Shown here one piece after another: positions 39,770 to 53,389 of a stretch of 64,000 bases of DNA (positions within the stretch are counted from its first letter, which is position 1; each line of letters starts with the position of its first letter). The notes under the pieces were generated by a model that saw nothing but the letters and a program-made list of their open reading frames with translations, was not told where the DNA came from and made no database searches. The position numbers and the translations under genes are program-made. Origin of the DNA: Torreya grandis. Its lineage: Eukaryota; Streptophyta; Pinopsida; Cupressales; Taxaceae. The stretch lies in the NCBI GenBank assembly GCA_037957365.1, contig JARHVA010004230.1, positions 808,501 to 872,500 of the forward strand, given 5' to 3'.

Positions 39770-41640
39770 TGGTTCCTAATTATTCAAAAACATTTATTAT
39801 AATACTATTTACACTCCTCACAATAATGGTGGATTTACCTATCTTCCTTCTTCTTTCACCACACTTAAAGGAAATCGACACCCATGTTGGGAACCCTCCA
39901 CCTATAAATAATCCTCCTGCCACCAACACTACCAATCCTCTTCCTAACAATATTAATACCCCAAACACCAATCCACCTATTGATACAAATCAACTTATTT
40001 CAAAATTCATATAATAAATTAACATCATGCAAACATCCAATCAATCTCAAATTATGAACATACAACAACATTTTTTAAACATGGCTATTCAACCACCTCA
40101 AATCATCATGTCTCAACCAAATCAAAATTGTGTTCCTCCTCTTCTTAGACATTCCAATGGGAATATCATCTCTCAACCTCCAATGAATAACAAAACGATT
40201 CAACATATTCAAAATTAACCTTTATCCTCATTTATTTCATCCATAGATATTGGAAACATTTATCCAACTATCACATATAATGGGTCTAAAGGCCTTACTA
40301 TCTTTATTAAGTCTTTTGGTAATCTCTATATGGAATAGGTCCAAACTAACACCTTTGATACCACAAAGATCTTAGCCAAAAAATTTATTGGTGATGCACT
40401 TAAATGGTACAACCAACTCCATAGACATTCCATCTCATAACTAGAAGATTTAATTAGTGCTTTAGTGAAGGAATTCCAACATGATGATCTTCTTGAAAAC
40501 TACACATGCCATTTCATCAATGCAAAGAAACTTCCTAATGAATCTTATCACACTTTCATCAAATGATGGATGTCTCTTTCTCATAAAGTGGACCATAACA
40601 CTAATTAAGATACTCTTTTCACTATTTTTCACTGCTCTTAAACCTCCCCTTTAATACAAAGTTTGAATCTTTTCACCTAAAATTTTAGAAGAAGCCTTAT
40701 ACCAAAAAAAAATGTAATACTTTCCTATGACTCAATTTGAACCATCTCAAAAAACTACTAAATAAAATTTTCAATAATCTTATCATAACATTGATTTATC
40801 CAAACCTTCCCAACCTCAAAATGGATCATCCAATTCAACCAATTTTAAACTAAGCCACCACCCTTGAGTCTAGAAAAATTTAAGAAGAAAATTTCACCCT
40901 ATAAACCTATGAGATTTGATCCTTCCAAACCTCTTCCAAAATGGTAAAATCATGATAAATTTTATTGGTGGCATGCTACTATAGGTAATTATCATGAGTC
41001 TTGTCATGATCTTCATCAATTTCTTCTTTTTTTCCTTTATTGATTTGCATTTCAATCCTGATACTCTCACAAAACAACGTTATCAAGATTATCTTCAAGC
41101 TTCTCAAATTCAATTTCAAGAAACCTAATCGCATTAAGATCAACTACCTAATGATCAACAACAATAATCCTATACCTATATCTCATCCACTAATGGTGTT
41201 CAAACCATAGTTGATCCTTATTCCTACACTAGTAAGGAAATGATATCTAACATGAAAAACTTTAAACTTATTGTTGTATTTATCGAACCTCAACCTCTTA
41301 AGTCTCATGAACCAAAAGAGTACCTAGTTAAAATGCCTACTCCAAAGAATATCATAGATGGTCATCATTTCCCTCCTTTACCTCATAATACCTCTCTTAC
41401 ACATCATATGTCACATTAAATATCCTTAAAATCTAACAAACCAACACATTTACCTATCTCTAAATGCACCTACCAACCCAATGCAAACCATTTTAATGGT
41501 TCAATATTACCTTACTTCAACTCACATGTTTGGACATCTTACAATGCCCATCTAAATGTCCCTTTAGACTTTGGGGCATCTTGTGATGTCCATCCCTACA
41601 TCCACTTACTCATTGGGGCATATTATGATTAGCACTCTTA
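39770..41640 (+). pseudogene. Gag relic of an L-family element
   Basis: An Asn/Pro/Gln-rich N-terminus occupies about 39,770-40,220 in two short open frames. The capsid core follows at about 40,280-40,640, with YNGSKGLTIFI, FIGDALKWYNQLHRHSIS, LISALVKEFQ and KLPNESYHTFI, the standard Ty3-type gag pattern (AxxWYxxL..SW..L...F). A decayed zinc knuckle reading YWWHATIGNYHESC lies near 40,960-41,010, where CxxHxxxxHxxxxC is expected; the first Cys is Tyr and the second His is Asn. A C-terminal stretch (MPTPKNIIDGHHFPPLP) runs to about 41,600. RT and integrase do not follow, so this copy is gag-only. Stops abound. Confidence 0.75.
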
Positions 41641-42549
41641 TTCTATAATTCATAATGCCAACCAAAATTATCTTCAAGTAACATTATGAGACTTATAGAC
41701 TTGTATTTCACATGCTCATCTCTAATACATACATTAGCTTAGATCTTACTTGTTATTTATTTGTTTCATGTTTTATTTTTTTTGTGCATCTTTCCTTCTT
41801 TTAGTTTTACTTTAACAAGAATCATTATTTCCTTTATATTCTTTTTTTTCTTACACATTACATTTGGAATTTATTCTCATTTTGGACCTTATATATCTCT
41901 TTTATTTTTGTAGCTTTATGTCATTCTTTGCCTTAGTAGCTTCATGATTATTTCTTCCCTTATTTACCATTCCCATTTTGGACCTCGTGGCTTTTTTATT
42001 TTGTGAATTTCTTTGTAAGACAATGGATAGGACCTAGCCCTCCTCAAAAAATACTACTTTTTAATTTTCCTCATTTATCTTTCACTTACTTTTTGGCATC
42101 CTTATGGGTTTCTTTTATATGAATTTGTAGTGTAAGACCATGGATAGGACCTAGATCTCCTCATAAAATTACCATCTTTGCATCTTTTTATATCATTGTT
42201 CTCAACTTTAGCTTTTGCTTCTTTTGATAGATGTAATTTTAATAATAATCTATGTTAGCATGTTTTCCTCTATTTCACTAATTCTTATGATAAAGAATCA
42301 CACTTTACTATAACTGTATCCATTTTTTCCCTTTGTAAAATATTTTTTTTCAATTTGAAATAATTTAAATTGTTCCATCTTTATCTCCTCTTTATTTCCC
42401 CTTCATTTCACTCCACATTGGATAAAATAAGTTTAAAGTCAAGATAGCACTTTTATTTCACCTAGATTTATGAGACTCTTAGACCCCATGCTCTTTTAAG
42501 TTTCTCTCTTATAAACCAAGTCCCAAGTATTCAAATGAAAATCATCTTT

Positions 42550-45490
42550 AGCACCCATGTTTGGTTTTTGAAATCCATATGGAGGAGGAATAGAAAAAAC
42601 CATTAAGAAATTTAAAATCCAAATAATTTGAAACAAAAGGAATTGATATATAAAAATATAACATATAAATCTTAAAATTTAAATTCACACTATAATATGT
42701 GATAACAAGCACATTTTCTATCTTTAATCGAAGCTCAAACTCCACCATTGGCCTCACATAGAGTCGAGGTCCATTAGGTGTGGTAGGCCAATTGATTGAA
42801 ATAGGGGAATTCAACAAACTCTATGGTGCTACCTACTTTCTCATGTAAGTACCCAATCTTCATAGTAGATCAAAGGCTCTATAAGGAGTCCTGAGGAATG
42901 GGGAACATGTTGTGGGAAGGTAGGTCCATTTTAATTTCCATGCATACAACCTTCATGGAATGATCTATATACTTCATTTTTTGACCTAATACTTATGTGG
43001 CTAAGAGAAGTTAGTCATAGTACTTAATTTCAAAAGTCATATTATTTTTACAAACCTAATTTGAGTGTCTTGACTTTGATAAAGAGTTCCTTTACCTTGG
43101 TTTTCTTTCATTCTCCCCTCCACCCATTTCATTTCCCCCCTTGATAGGAAAATTATGATTCTAAATCTATTTTTACTTCTATAATTCCTTTTTATTCACC
43201 TCCTAAAAACATGCTATCACTATTTTGTTTCAATTTGATCTATCTTTATAGTAAAACAACAATGTTTGACCAACTATGGATTACACCCTTACATCATTTA
43301 TTTACCACACCATCTCATTGTCATACTAGTCATGTCATTAGGTGGTTGTGTTTTCTTACATTATATCTTTTAACAATCACTAAGTTTGGAGTCTTAATCC
43401 TCTATATATTTTCTATTTTTATTTATCTATCATATTCTTATTTAATTTTTGTGGACTTCAATTATCTCACATATGACATTTGTCATTATTAGATGTTTCT
43501 CTTTATGTATTCCTTCTTCCTATTTGTCTCACATCTTCAAATTACATTTAATTTCCCATATTTCATGGTTTTATTTTTTCATATCTTAAATTAGCTTTCT
43601 TTTCCCTTTCTTACATATCTTTGTTCAAGTTTTCTTGCATTGATATTTCTTTTGGCATTCATGTTTTACATGCTTCCCAACATGATTTAGTATGTTTTAC
43701 ATTCCTTTTTTCCATTTATGTGTTACATGCTTTCAAACATGATTTATTGTGTTTTCCAATCATTTATCATTTATTTCATATCATTTATCATTATTTTTCC
43801 AATCATTTGTCATTTATTTGCCAATCATTTGTCATTCATTTGCCAAACATTTGTCATTTATTTGCCATAATTTTATGTCTTTCATTTTCCATCAATATTT
43901 TTGATATAACTTTTCTTTACCAATTCTAATTTTCCAATTTTACTAAATTCCTTCATATATTTACCTCTACTAACTCATTCTTTTCCACTACTATATGCTG
44001 ATTTTCAAAAAAATTCAATTTTTTGCTATTTTTTGCACCAACTTCTATAGGTTAACCTATTGTTCTTCACATCAGATGAATACACATCTCTCACAATATC
44101 CTTCTTTATCTATGATACTAAGGTAAGTAAATTTATGTGTTTTTCAATTATATCCTTTCTTTATCTTATGTGCTACTTACTGCACTTTATGTAGCATCAA
44201 AATTGTGTTTTATCTTAGTCTATTTTCCAAAGCACCATCCCTTGTTACACTTACTTGACATGTGATGAGCTTTGAGTGGGGCATATGTATACACAAAATA
44301 TTTTTAACTTGTATTGATTATTGACACTTTTTATCTTACAAGAACTCATTAAGTCTCAATCTCTATGAGTTCATCCCTAAGCAACTACACCAAGATAGGG
44401 GTGGGTAGACCATTGGTGATTCATAAGATTATTGTACCTTTTTCCACTTGCCATTTACAAACTTGTCTCCTAAAATGATTTACCCTAAGATTATTCTTCT
44501 CAGTCCTATCCATTCTAATCATTTTCATTTTTCCAATCCTCCTTTTCTTTCCTTAATTCCCTTTTGGATTGTTAGTTGTAATAGGTCAACTAGGGTCAAC
44601 CCTATACAATTTAGGGTTATTTTTCACTTTTTGGGTTTGTTATCCCTTTGACTGACCTAGCTCAAACCTAGTCAACTTTCCTTGAAAACATATAGGGTTT
44701 ATCATAGACAACCCTATACAACCAACATTTTTAGGAGGATATAGGGTAAGATCCACCTATATATACAAGTTTATTTCCAACCATTTATATAGAAGATAAG
44801 TGAAGAAGAATAAGTGAGAATGCACATTTGCTTATGACCATTCTACTTAAGGAATAAATATTAGGGTTCCATACTTTCTTTAGAGATATAGATCTTGTCT
44901 TGTGGAGAAATACTTTTGATGCATAAATAGGTTGTGTAGCTTAGAGCTAATTTGTCTTTTCTATCCTTACATACCACAATAATCTCTTATGAAGCACCTT
45001 GGCTGAGGGAGATATTGAGGCTCGATGGGTTCATATTCAAAGGTAAGTATTCATAATTTTATTTCTCCTTTGTAAGAGTAGATAGATAATGTAGTTGTGC
45101 TTCTCTCCCATGCATTAGGATTTTTTAGACATTGATGTGAGTATATGTCTTCTATGTATGTTTATTTTAGTTATTTATTTTATTTCTAACCCCAAATTTA
45201 TTTCACAAGTTTTGGTGTGCACTAGATTATATTTACTTTCTTGTTTATTAGAATAAAGTGAATATTAAAACATAGGACTCTTTTAGGGTTGTTACATGAT
45301 TGTGTTATACTATAGGATTTGGAACCCTACCTCACATGGTGTATTATGACAAGTGATCCCCTAATCAGGTTTAGTGGATCCCCATATTATTCATGTTACC
45401 ACTTAATAAATTTATTCCCAATCAAAAGTGTAGGTATGCTCTATCTTCTCTGATCCAAGATAGATTTATAGACATGATGCATTTATGATT
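42550..45490 (+). repeat. L-family LTR, copy 2 (longest copy)
   Basis: Starts near CCATATGGAGGAGGAAT, shared with 35,770 and 55,090, and ends near TAGACATGATGCATTT, shared with 53,030 and 37,860. It contains all blocks of the L family in order: GTACCCAATCTTCATAGTAG, TCAATCTCTATGAGT, TAGACCATTGGTG, GATCCACCTA and AAAGGTAAGTATTC. This makes the LTR about 2.9 kb. It follows the gag relic and is therefore a 3' LTR. Exact termini were not resolved. Confidence 0.65.
43758..43866. repeat. 22-bp tandem repeat, five copies
   Basis: Variants of AATCATTTGTCATTTATTTGCC in direct tandem. A separate two-copy 55-bp repeat (CATGTTTTACATGC / TATGTGTTACATGC) sits just upstream at 43,662-43,770. Confidence 0.8.
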
Positions 45491-46760
45491 GTATATAGTA
45501 CCCAATCTTCATAGTAGACCAAAGGCTCTATAAGTGTTCTTGAGGAGTGGGGAAAACATTATGGAAAGGTATGATCCTTTTATCTTTAAGTCATGCTAAG
45601 CTTTATGGGATGATACTTAACTTGATAGTCCAAACTTATGTCTATTAGGTAGGGTTCTTTAAGGCCATCAATGTTGAAAACTCTTAGTCTTACCAAAGTT
45701 ATTTTCTTGTCTTGTTTCTCATAAATTCCATGTTTTTTACATTGGTTATTCCATCTTTCACCTCACTCTATTTTCCATCCTTGACATGAAAGTTTATTTA
45801 TAAATCTTCCTTATTTTATTTACTTCATATTCTCCATCTCTCTCAAACATGGTAGCAATATGGCAGTTTTAGCTTGTTCATGTTTAGATTAGAACCTGCA
45901 TCTTTGATGAGATACTTCCTTAGTCATTGCCTTATCTTTATAAGATCTCTCTTAGCTATGTTTTGGATCTTTAGTCTTATATTAAATTTCTTGCAATCCT
46001 TTCAGTCTCATTTTCCCTCTCATGATTTCATTATACACATATTTTTTAGATTTTGGTTTGATTAATTATCTTACATTGATTTACTTACTCATAAGTTAGT
46101 TATTTATGTCTTTTTTTATTTAGATTGTTATTTATATCAATTTTAATGAATTTTTAATTTTATAGTCATAAATAACATTGGAATTTCCACCTACTAACTT
46201 TCCTTTATTTTTATCTACTTGGATTTTTTGGTTCTAACTTAGCCTTATCAATTTTATGCTAAAAAAATCCATGTTTTTAAATCATTTATAATATTTTTTC
46301 ATTTTACATACACTTATTGACTATCTTTCATATGCACACATTGCTATTATCAAATTTTAGCCTTATATCCAATGCAACATGCACCCTCCATAATTTAGAT
46401 GAAAGTATTTTATTGATTTCATTTAGATAAAACGTAAGTTAAGGTGTGTATATGTTACTTCTATTTATTCATTTCAAAATTTATTTTATCTTTTATTTTA
46501 ATTATTTTTTTGATGTTTCTATCTTTATATCCAAAAACACCATCCTAAATTATATTATTATGACACATGATGAATTTCATGTGAGAAATATATATACACA
46601 TGATATTTTTAATGTTATCACCTCACTAAAATTTATCTTTTAGGGGTTTTTTGGTGTATCAATGTCCCTGAGTGCACACCTCAAAAGGTACACCAAAAAT
46701 GGGGTGGAATAGACTAGTGGTAGTTTGATATAGATGTTTACATAATATTCTATCACACCA
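45491..46760 (+). repeat. L-family LTR, copy 3 (partial)
   Basis: Begins in mid-LTR at GTACCCAATCTTCATAGTAGA, matching 42,850 onward. It ends around GGGGTGGAATAGACTAGTGG, matching 44,400-44,420. It directly abuts the end of copy 2 without intervening internal sequence. Confidence 0.6.
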
Positions 46761-48030
<1,270 letters not shown>

Positions 48031-48569
48031 TGATCCAAAACTCAAAAGCTTTGGCTAAAATAATTCAAATAAATAAGAATAACATAATTCAAATAATGCT
48101 ATCTCTGAAAAGAGATGTTTTATTTATCAAAATTGCAGACCTAAACATATGCTTATCTTTGAGAAGAGATGTCTGATTTCCCTTTCGAATTACATCTTCA
48201 TTTATACATGTTTTGAAGGTGTGGGGAGGATGTGGAAGGTCACCAATCTCGAGGGAGATGAATTGGTTTGACTTCCATGATTTACAATAATACAGAATTC
48301 GAGGAATTACTATTTTTAGAAACTTACTATTTTTAGACTAGACTAATAAAATTGAAATTTGGGACACTTCCATTGGGTTTTATGGGGTAAAACTTCATTG
48401 ATGAGAGATTAATGCCATGTCATGATATTTCCCTCATTATTAGCTTTCCAACGGTTTAAACGGCAAGTCAATTGGAGCTACGGTGCAAAAGTTATGGCTC
48501 CCGAAAGTTCTGCCATCAAATGGGGTGGACCCATCATCCAAATTGTTATCTGAATTATTGTCCGGATCA
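48031..48569 (-). repeat. 3' LTR of the 48.0-50.9 kb element
   Basis: 539 bp, equal in length to the 5' copy. Shared blocks include CTATCTCTGAAAAGAGATGT, GTGTGGGGAGGATGTGGAAG and AAATGGGGTGGACCCATCAT. Confidence 0.92.
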
Positions 48570-49516
48570 TTCCTCCCTCCTTGAGAAGCAATGGTCCCCA
48601 TTGCAACAAGACTTTTCATCAAGTGTGGTAATTTTACTTTGATTTGATTCCTGTTGCATACCTGATTGTTCACAATTTCTGTCTGACCATCAGTCTGTGG
48701 ATGAAATGTTGTGAACTTTTTTAGCTTGATATCTATTTGATTCTGTTGTTGTGTTGTTTGTGTAGTCAGGGCTGTAACATCAGCCCTCTTAGATTCCTGT
48801 GGCTGGACCACCATGAGAACAAATTTCTTGGCACTAATTAGAGAGACAGATGTAGAAGGTGGTACTTCTGGTACCCTGTAGCGCCGTGTTCCAAGAGTGA
48901 GAGTGATCCTTCTAGTTCTTGATTCATATATACCATGTCGATCATACATGAATGGCTGACCAAAGAGTACATCACAAACATCTAGATTGACCACATCACA
49001 TAAGACCTCATCTTGGAAAGGTTGTATTGCATATGAGAGAAGACATTGGTGGGTAACACGGAGGTTTCTCCTTGGACTCAACCATCCAATACTGTATGGT
49101 TTTGGGTGAGGCTTCATGGACAGATTTAGGCTTTTCACAACATTAGTAGAGAGTAAATTCTTTTGACTTCCACTATCAAGAATGAAATGTAGAGGCTTAC
49201 CTTTCACCCATAACTTAGAGTGAAACAACCTTTCCTTGTAATCTAGCATCTTGTCATGTATCTGTGATGAAGCAACGATGGCTTCAGGATCAGCATCTAT
49301 AATTTCTTCTTCAACCTCTTCGACTGCATGGTCTGTATGAGGTAGAGTAGAGGATTGTGACTCAGAAAGTAGTGATTTGATAACTCGACATTCTTCTTTG
49401 GAGTGAGTTCCAGATTTGTGATAATCACACCACTTCCCAGTCTTTCCTTCCTTTTGCTTCCAATTTTGGCCTTCTTTGTCACTTTTCCATTTTGAAGATT
49501 GATTCTTTATATTCAT
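48440..49516 (-). pseudogene. Gag end, zinc knuckle, protease and integrase scrap in one frame
   Basis: A 358-codon minus-strand frame. Near its start, 49,389-49,430 encodes CDYHKSGTHSKEEC, a CxxHxxxxHxxxxC zinc knuckle. The retropepsin active site DSGS is at about 49,166-49,180, within FILDSGSQKNLLS, followed by DVLFGQPFMYDRHG. After about 200 codons of protease the frame passes a Gln/Thr-rich joint directly into KKFTTFHPQTDGQTEIVNN (about 48,669-48,730), the integrase core motif FHPQTDGQTE. RT, RNase H and most of integrase are therefore missing. The last 80 or so codons run into the 3' LTR and are not pol. The frame start lies after a frameshift, so MNIKNQ is not a true start. Aspartic protease activity cannot be inferred from sequence alone. 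Confidence 0.85.
48570..48582 (-). other. Polypurine tract
   Basis: Minus strand AAGGAGGGAGGAA directly precedes the 3' LTR start TGATCC. Confidence 0.9.
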
Positions 49517-50232
49517 TCATCCATGCTTCTGCTCAATCTTCACTACGAACTTGTATGCCTCACCGATGGTTTCCAAATTGAAGAGTTCCATTTCTCCCCG
49601 TATGCACCATTATAGTCCACCACGATATTTGAGAACCTTGTGTCTCTCACTTTCTTGGATGCCTATCTCGCAGATAGAGAATGAAAAATATCAGTATAAT
49701 CTTGAATAGATTGTTCCTTACCTTGGCAAAGTTGTTTCCATTGTATGTAGAGATCATCATATGCTCCAATGGGATAGTATTCTTCTTTCATCGCTTCCAC
49801 AAAATTATCCCAGTTAGGTTCCACCTCAAGGCCAATGTCATCTATGCTAAACCTCTTTTTGTACACTTCCCACCAGTTTTTCACAGGCAATGTTGATTTT
49901 AAAAGAGTAAAAGTAATCTTTTCTCCATCGGTGAAATTATTTACAGAGAAGTAGGAAGATAATTGATCCAACCAATTTTCTACTGCATTGGCATTAATTT
50001 TGCCTTCAAATGTAGGAATATCAAAATTTACCTGGACCTTGAAGGGTGTTGGGGCACTAAAAGGACGTTTCCTAGTTGAGGAGCCAGGAAGTGGAGCCGT
50101 AGAGCCATAATTTCCCATCGAAAGTGTTTGAAGAATTTGGGCAAACTGTTGTAGCATCTACGCTTGTTGCCATTGGAGGGCTTCATTCACCATTTCCTTG
50201 AAAGGATCGGATGTCTTGGTGTTGTCCACCAT
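49517..50232 (-). pseudogene. Gag (capsid part) of the 48.0-50.9 kb element
   Basis: The likely start is the ATG at 50,230-50,232 (MVDNTKTSDPFKEMVNEALQ), 112 bases past the PBS. An in-frame TAG at 50,158-50,160 interrupts it; a C-to-T change of a Gln codon would explain this. The frame then stays open for 164 codons to a stop at 49,663-49,665. It contains VNFDIPTFEGKINANAVENW, LKSTLPVKNWWEVY and YYPIGAYDDLYIQWKQLCQG, the usual Ty3-type gag core, where a folded helical capsid domain is expected. After the stop, the remaining gag is in another frame (LFNLETIGEAYKFVVKIEQK) leading into the zinc knuckle. At least one nonsense and one frameshift mutation make it non-functional. Confidence 0.85.
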
Positions 50233-50343
50233 TTGAAGTCGTTTGGAGTGAACAGGTGGAAAATTTGGAAGCTCTGTTGTTTCCCACCCAAGCTTCTTAT
50301 AGCCTGACCTCGTCCTTGGGATCATACACTCTCAAGACAAACC

Positions 50344-50355
50344 GCTCTGATACCA
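50344..50355 (-). other. Primer-binding site for initiator-Met tRNA
   Basis: Minus strand TGGTATCAGAGC, a perfect 12-base match to the usual plant Met-tRNA PBS, one base after the 5' LTR end. Confidence 0.95.
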
Positions 50356-50356
50356 C

Positions 50357-50895
50357 TGATCCAAAACTCAACAATCTTTGGCTGAAATAATTCAAATAAA
50401 TGAGAATAACACAATTCAAATAATGCTATCTCTGAAAAGAGATGTTCTATTTATCAAAATTATAGACCTAAACATATGTTTATCTCTGAGAAAAGATGTC
50501 TGATTTCCCTTTTAGGTTACATCTTCATTTATACATGTTTTGAAGGTGTGGGGAGGATGTGGAAGGTCACCATATTGAGGGATATGAATTGGTTTGACTT
50601 CCACGATTTACAACAATACAGAATTTGAGGAATTACTATTTTTAGAAACTTACTATTTTTAGACTGGACTAATAAAATTGAAATTTGGGACACTTCCATT
50701 AGGTTTTAGGGGGTCAAACCTCATTGAGCAAAGCTCAATGCCATCTCACGACATTCCCCTCATTATTAGCTTTCCAATGGTTCAAACGACGAGTCAATTG
50801 GAGCTACAGTGCAAAAGTTATGGCTCCTGGAAGTTCCACCATCAAATGGGGTGGACCCATCATCCAAATTGTTATTCGAATTATTGTCCGGATCA
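50357..50895 (-). repeat. 5' LTR of the 48.0-50.9 kb element
   Basis: 539 bp. It is the copy that would hold the promoter. I could not place a TATA box with confidence. Confidence 0.92.
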
Positions 50896-51699
50896 TGTCT
50901 TCACAACCAAAAGTTGCTTTAATATCATTAGCTAAAAATTACATAGGAAGGTAACTTCAATAGTGAGTAATTAGGTCACCCAAAAAGGTAATTAACTCAA
51001 CTCAATATTAGAAAATGACTTAAGTTAAATTTCTCCTAATGACGTAATTAGACCATGTTTATAAAATCACATAGCAAGAAAAATCATACACCACAACCTC
51101 TCATTAAGCATAGCTTAGGTGTGGAGTATAATTGGGTCCCAATAATAAGGAATAATTAGGTACCCAAGTACATATAAAATCCCTATAGATGAGGAAGATG
51201 GAGCTTATTGAACCCCAAGAAGAGCACACAAATGAAGTTATTTGATCTCAATGAAGGGTTTGATGAATATATAAGCAATTTTCTCTATAGTCTAGATGTA
51301 GAGGAGATTAGTGAGTTGATAATGAATAATATCCCATATTAAATTAATGTGAATATCAATATGCTTGTTTTATCTATGAAGGACCAAATTCCTTCAGATC
51401 TAGATTATGATTTGGTTATCATAGAAGATGATTATTGGTCATAGAAACTAGATGCAAAAATTAGTGAGAATACCCTAAAGCCAAATATCCTTAGTGGTAG
51501 CATTAACATATCTTATAAATTATTACTTTATATAATATAAATTAATGGAATTATAAATATTGATTGACCAATTAATTGGACCTAAAATAAGATAAAAACT
51601 ATAACCTAAATGAGACTTATGATTTTGAATATCACTAGCCCAATCTGAATCTGTATAACCCATCATGTCAACATAAATTCCTAATTTATAGTGAATCCT
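50896..51699. other. No gene recognised
   Basis: Right flank of the inserted element. Short coding-like patches on the plus strand (for example 51,290-51,480) lack any known motif. Confidence 0.35.
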
Positions 51700-52174
51700 A
51701 AAACTATGATTATTTTATACACATAATATTTTAAAACTTTTATAGATTATTGACACTTTCTATCTTTCAATAACCCATTGAATATCAATATCTCTAAGTG
51801 TATGCATTAAGGGGTACATCAGGAACGGGGTGGATAGACCATTGGTGCTTCATAAGATTTTTGTTTTCTTTTTCACTTGACATATACACACTTATCTCCT
51901 AAAATTATTTACCCTAAGATTATTATCCTCACTTCTACCCATTCCTCTTAGTTACCATGCCTTATCCATCCTTTTTTTTACCTTAATTCCCTTTTGGATA
52001 GTCAATTATACTAGGTTGATTAGGTTGACCCAATCTAGTTTAGGTGTTTTTTTCACTTTTTTATCTTGTTAGCCTTTTGATCGACCTAGCTCGAATCTCA
52101 TGAATTATCCCTAAAAACACAATGGGTCAACCCTATACAACCAAAACTTTTGGGAGGATTTAGGGAAAGATCCA

Positions 52175-52176
<2 letters not shown>

Positions 52177-52208
<32 letters not shown>
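52177..52208. repeat. (TA)n microsatellite in the L LTR
   Basis: About 16 TA units directly after GATCCACC. Confidence 0.95.
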
Positions 52209-52212
<4 letters not shown>

Positions 52213-52586
52213 TTAATTTCCCACCATTTCAAGTGAGAAGAATTAATAGTGAAGAAGTGTGAATGAACATCTAATTATTGACTATTCTAATTGAGGAATA
52301 AAGATTAGGGTTCCCTAATTTATTTGGAGATATAGATATTATCTTGTGTAGAAGTATTTTGAATTATTAGATAGTTTGTGTATCCTAGAGTTTATTTAGT
52401 TTGGTTATCGTTACATACCATAATAATCTCTTGTAAAACACCTTGGCCAAGAGAGAGATTGAAGCTCAGCGAGTTTGTCTTCAAAGGTAAGTATTCCTAA
52501 CTTTATTTCTCCTATGGAAGAGTAGATAGATAATGCATTTTTATTATTTTCCCATGTATTATCATTCCATATGCATTGACATGAGT

Positions 52587-52678
52587 GTATGTGTGTGTGT
52601 GTGTGTGTATATATACATATATACATACATATATATACATATATACATACATATATATATATATATATACATATATAT

Positions 52679-52712
<34 letters not shown>

Positions 52713-52713
52713 T
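52587..52713. repeat. Compound GT / TATA / TACATA microsatellite
   Basis: A GT run passes into TATATACATA variants for about 100 bases. The 66-codon and 71-codon frames across it are artefacts. Confidence 0.95.
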
Positions 52714-53389
52714 CTAATACATGTTTACTTTAGTTTTTTCTAATTTCTAACCCCTACTTTGTACCACAAGCTTTGATGTGCACTAGATTAGATTTAATTT
52801 CTTGTTATTAGTATAGGTAATTCTTTAAACTTAATAAGTCCATTAGGTTTATTGTGTGATTGTGTTAGAGTGTAGTCTTTTGAACCCTTCCTAGCATGAT
52901 ATGTTTTGATAAGCAATCCCCTAATCATGTCTAGCAGATCCCCATATTGGTTATGCACCCACTTAAAAAGTGTATCCCAATTGGAATTATAGGTATGTTA
53001 TATATTCTTTGAGCCAAGATTAATTTATAGACATGATACACATTTTTTATTGCATACATTCTACTGAACCCAAAGTGAAACTAACCCTTGCAAGATTTAT
53101 TTAACTTATTTTCATTCTTTTAATCATTATTTTTATCATACTAGATCAAATATAAGAATAGGAAAATAGATCAACCCAATTGACCCAGTACAAGTTTCTA
53201 TCCTTTTAGACATCTAGTTCAGCCTTCTATGTTCACTTAGTTGACCCCGTATATTTTTAGCACTCTATAGTAGGTTCTTGCATAGCTTGATTGATCCTAT
53301 CAACCTAGTTTGTATGTTTTGCCAGCATATTTTAAGGTTATTCATCATTATCCTTACTTCATTACATCTCTGATCCACCAAGGGTAGAG

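Larger units (their letters stand above)
48031..50895 (-). mobile_element. 2.87-kb Ty3-like element, internally deleted, with both LTRs
   Basis: Two 539-bp direct repeats flank a 1.79-kb interior. On the minus strand each LTR starts TGATCCGGAC and ends TTTTGGATCA, so the termini are short inverted repeats. Flanks are TATCT (48,026-48,030) and TGTCT (50,896-50,900), a target duplication with one change. PBS, PPT, gag, zinc knuckle and protease are all present in the right order on the minus strand, but RT and RNase H are absent and only a scrap of integrase remains. LTR identity is roughly 90% by eye, and gag is only lightly broken, making this one of the younger insertions in the window. Confidence 0.93.
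51700..53070 (+). repeat. L-family LTR, copy 4
   Basis: Matches the second half of copy 2: TATTGACACTTTCTATC, TAGACCATTGGTGCTTCATAAG, GGGAAAGATCCACCTA, AAAGGTAAGTATTCCTAAC and GAACCCAAAGTGAAACTAACC at its end. It holds a (TA)n tract at 52,177-52,208 and a compound GT/TA/TACA tract at 52,587-52,713. The first lies where copy 1 has its palindrome axis. Confidence 0.7.

Noticed and set aside
50344..50355. tRNA-like sequence TGGTATCAGAGC
   Set aside because: It is only the 12-base complement of the tRNA 3' end next to an LTR, so it is a PBS and not a tRNA gene. The same holds at 58,228, 58,281 and 34,927.
50678..50954. Two overlapping plus-strand frames of 76 and 85 codons
   Set aside because: They lie antisense inside the 5' LTR of the 48.0-50.9 kb element, and the same sequence recurs in the other LTR.
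52411..52733. Short open frames on both strands
   Set aside because: They run across GT and TATA microsatellites inside an L-family LTR.
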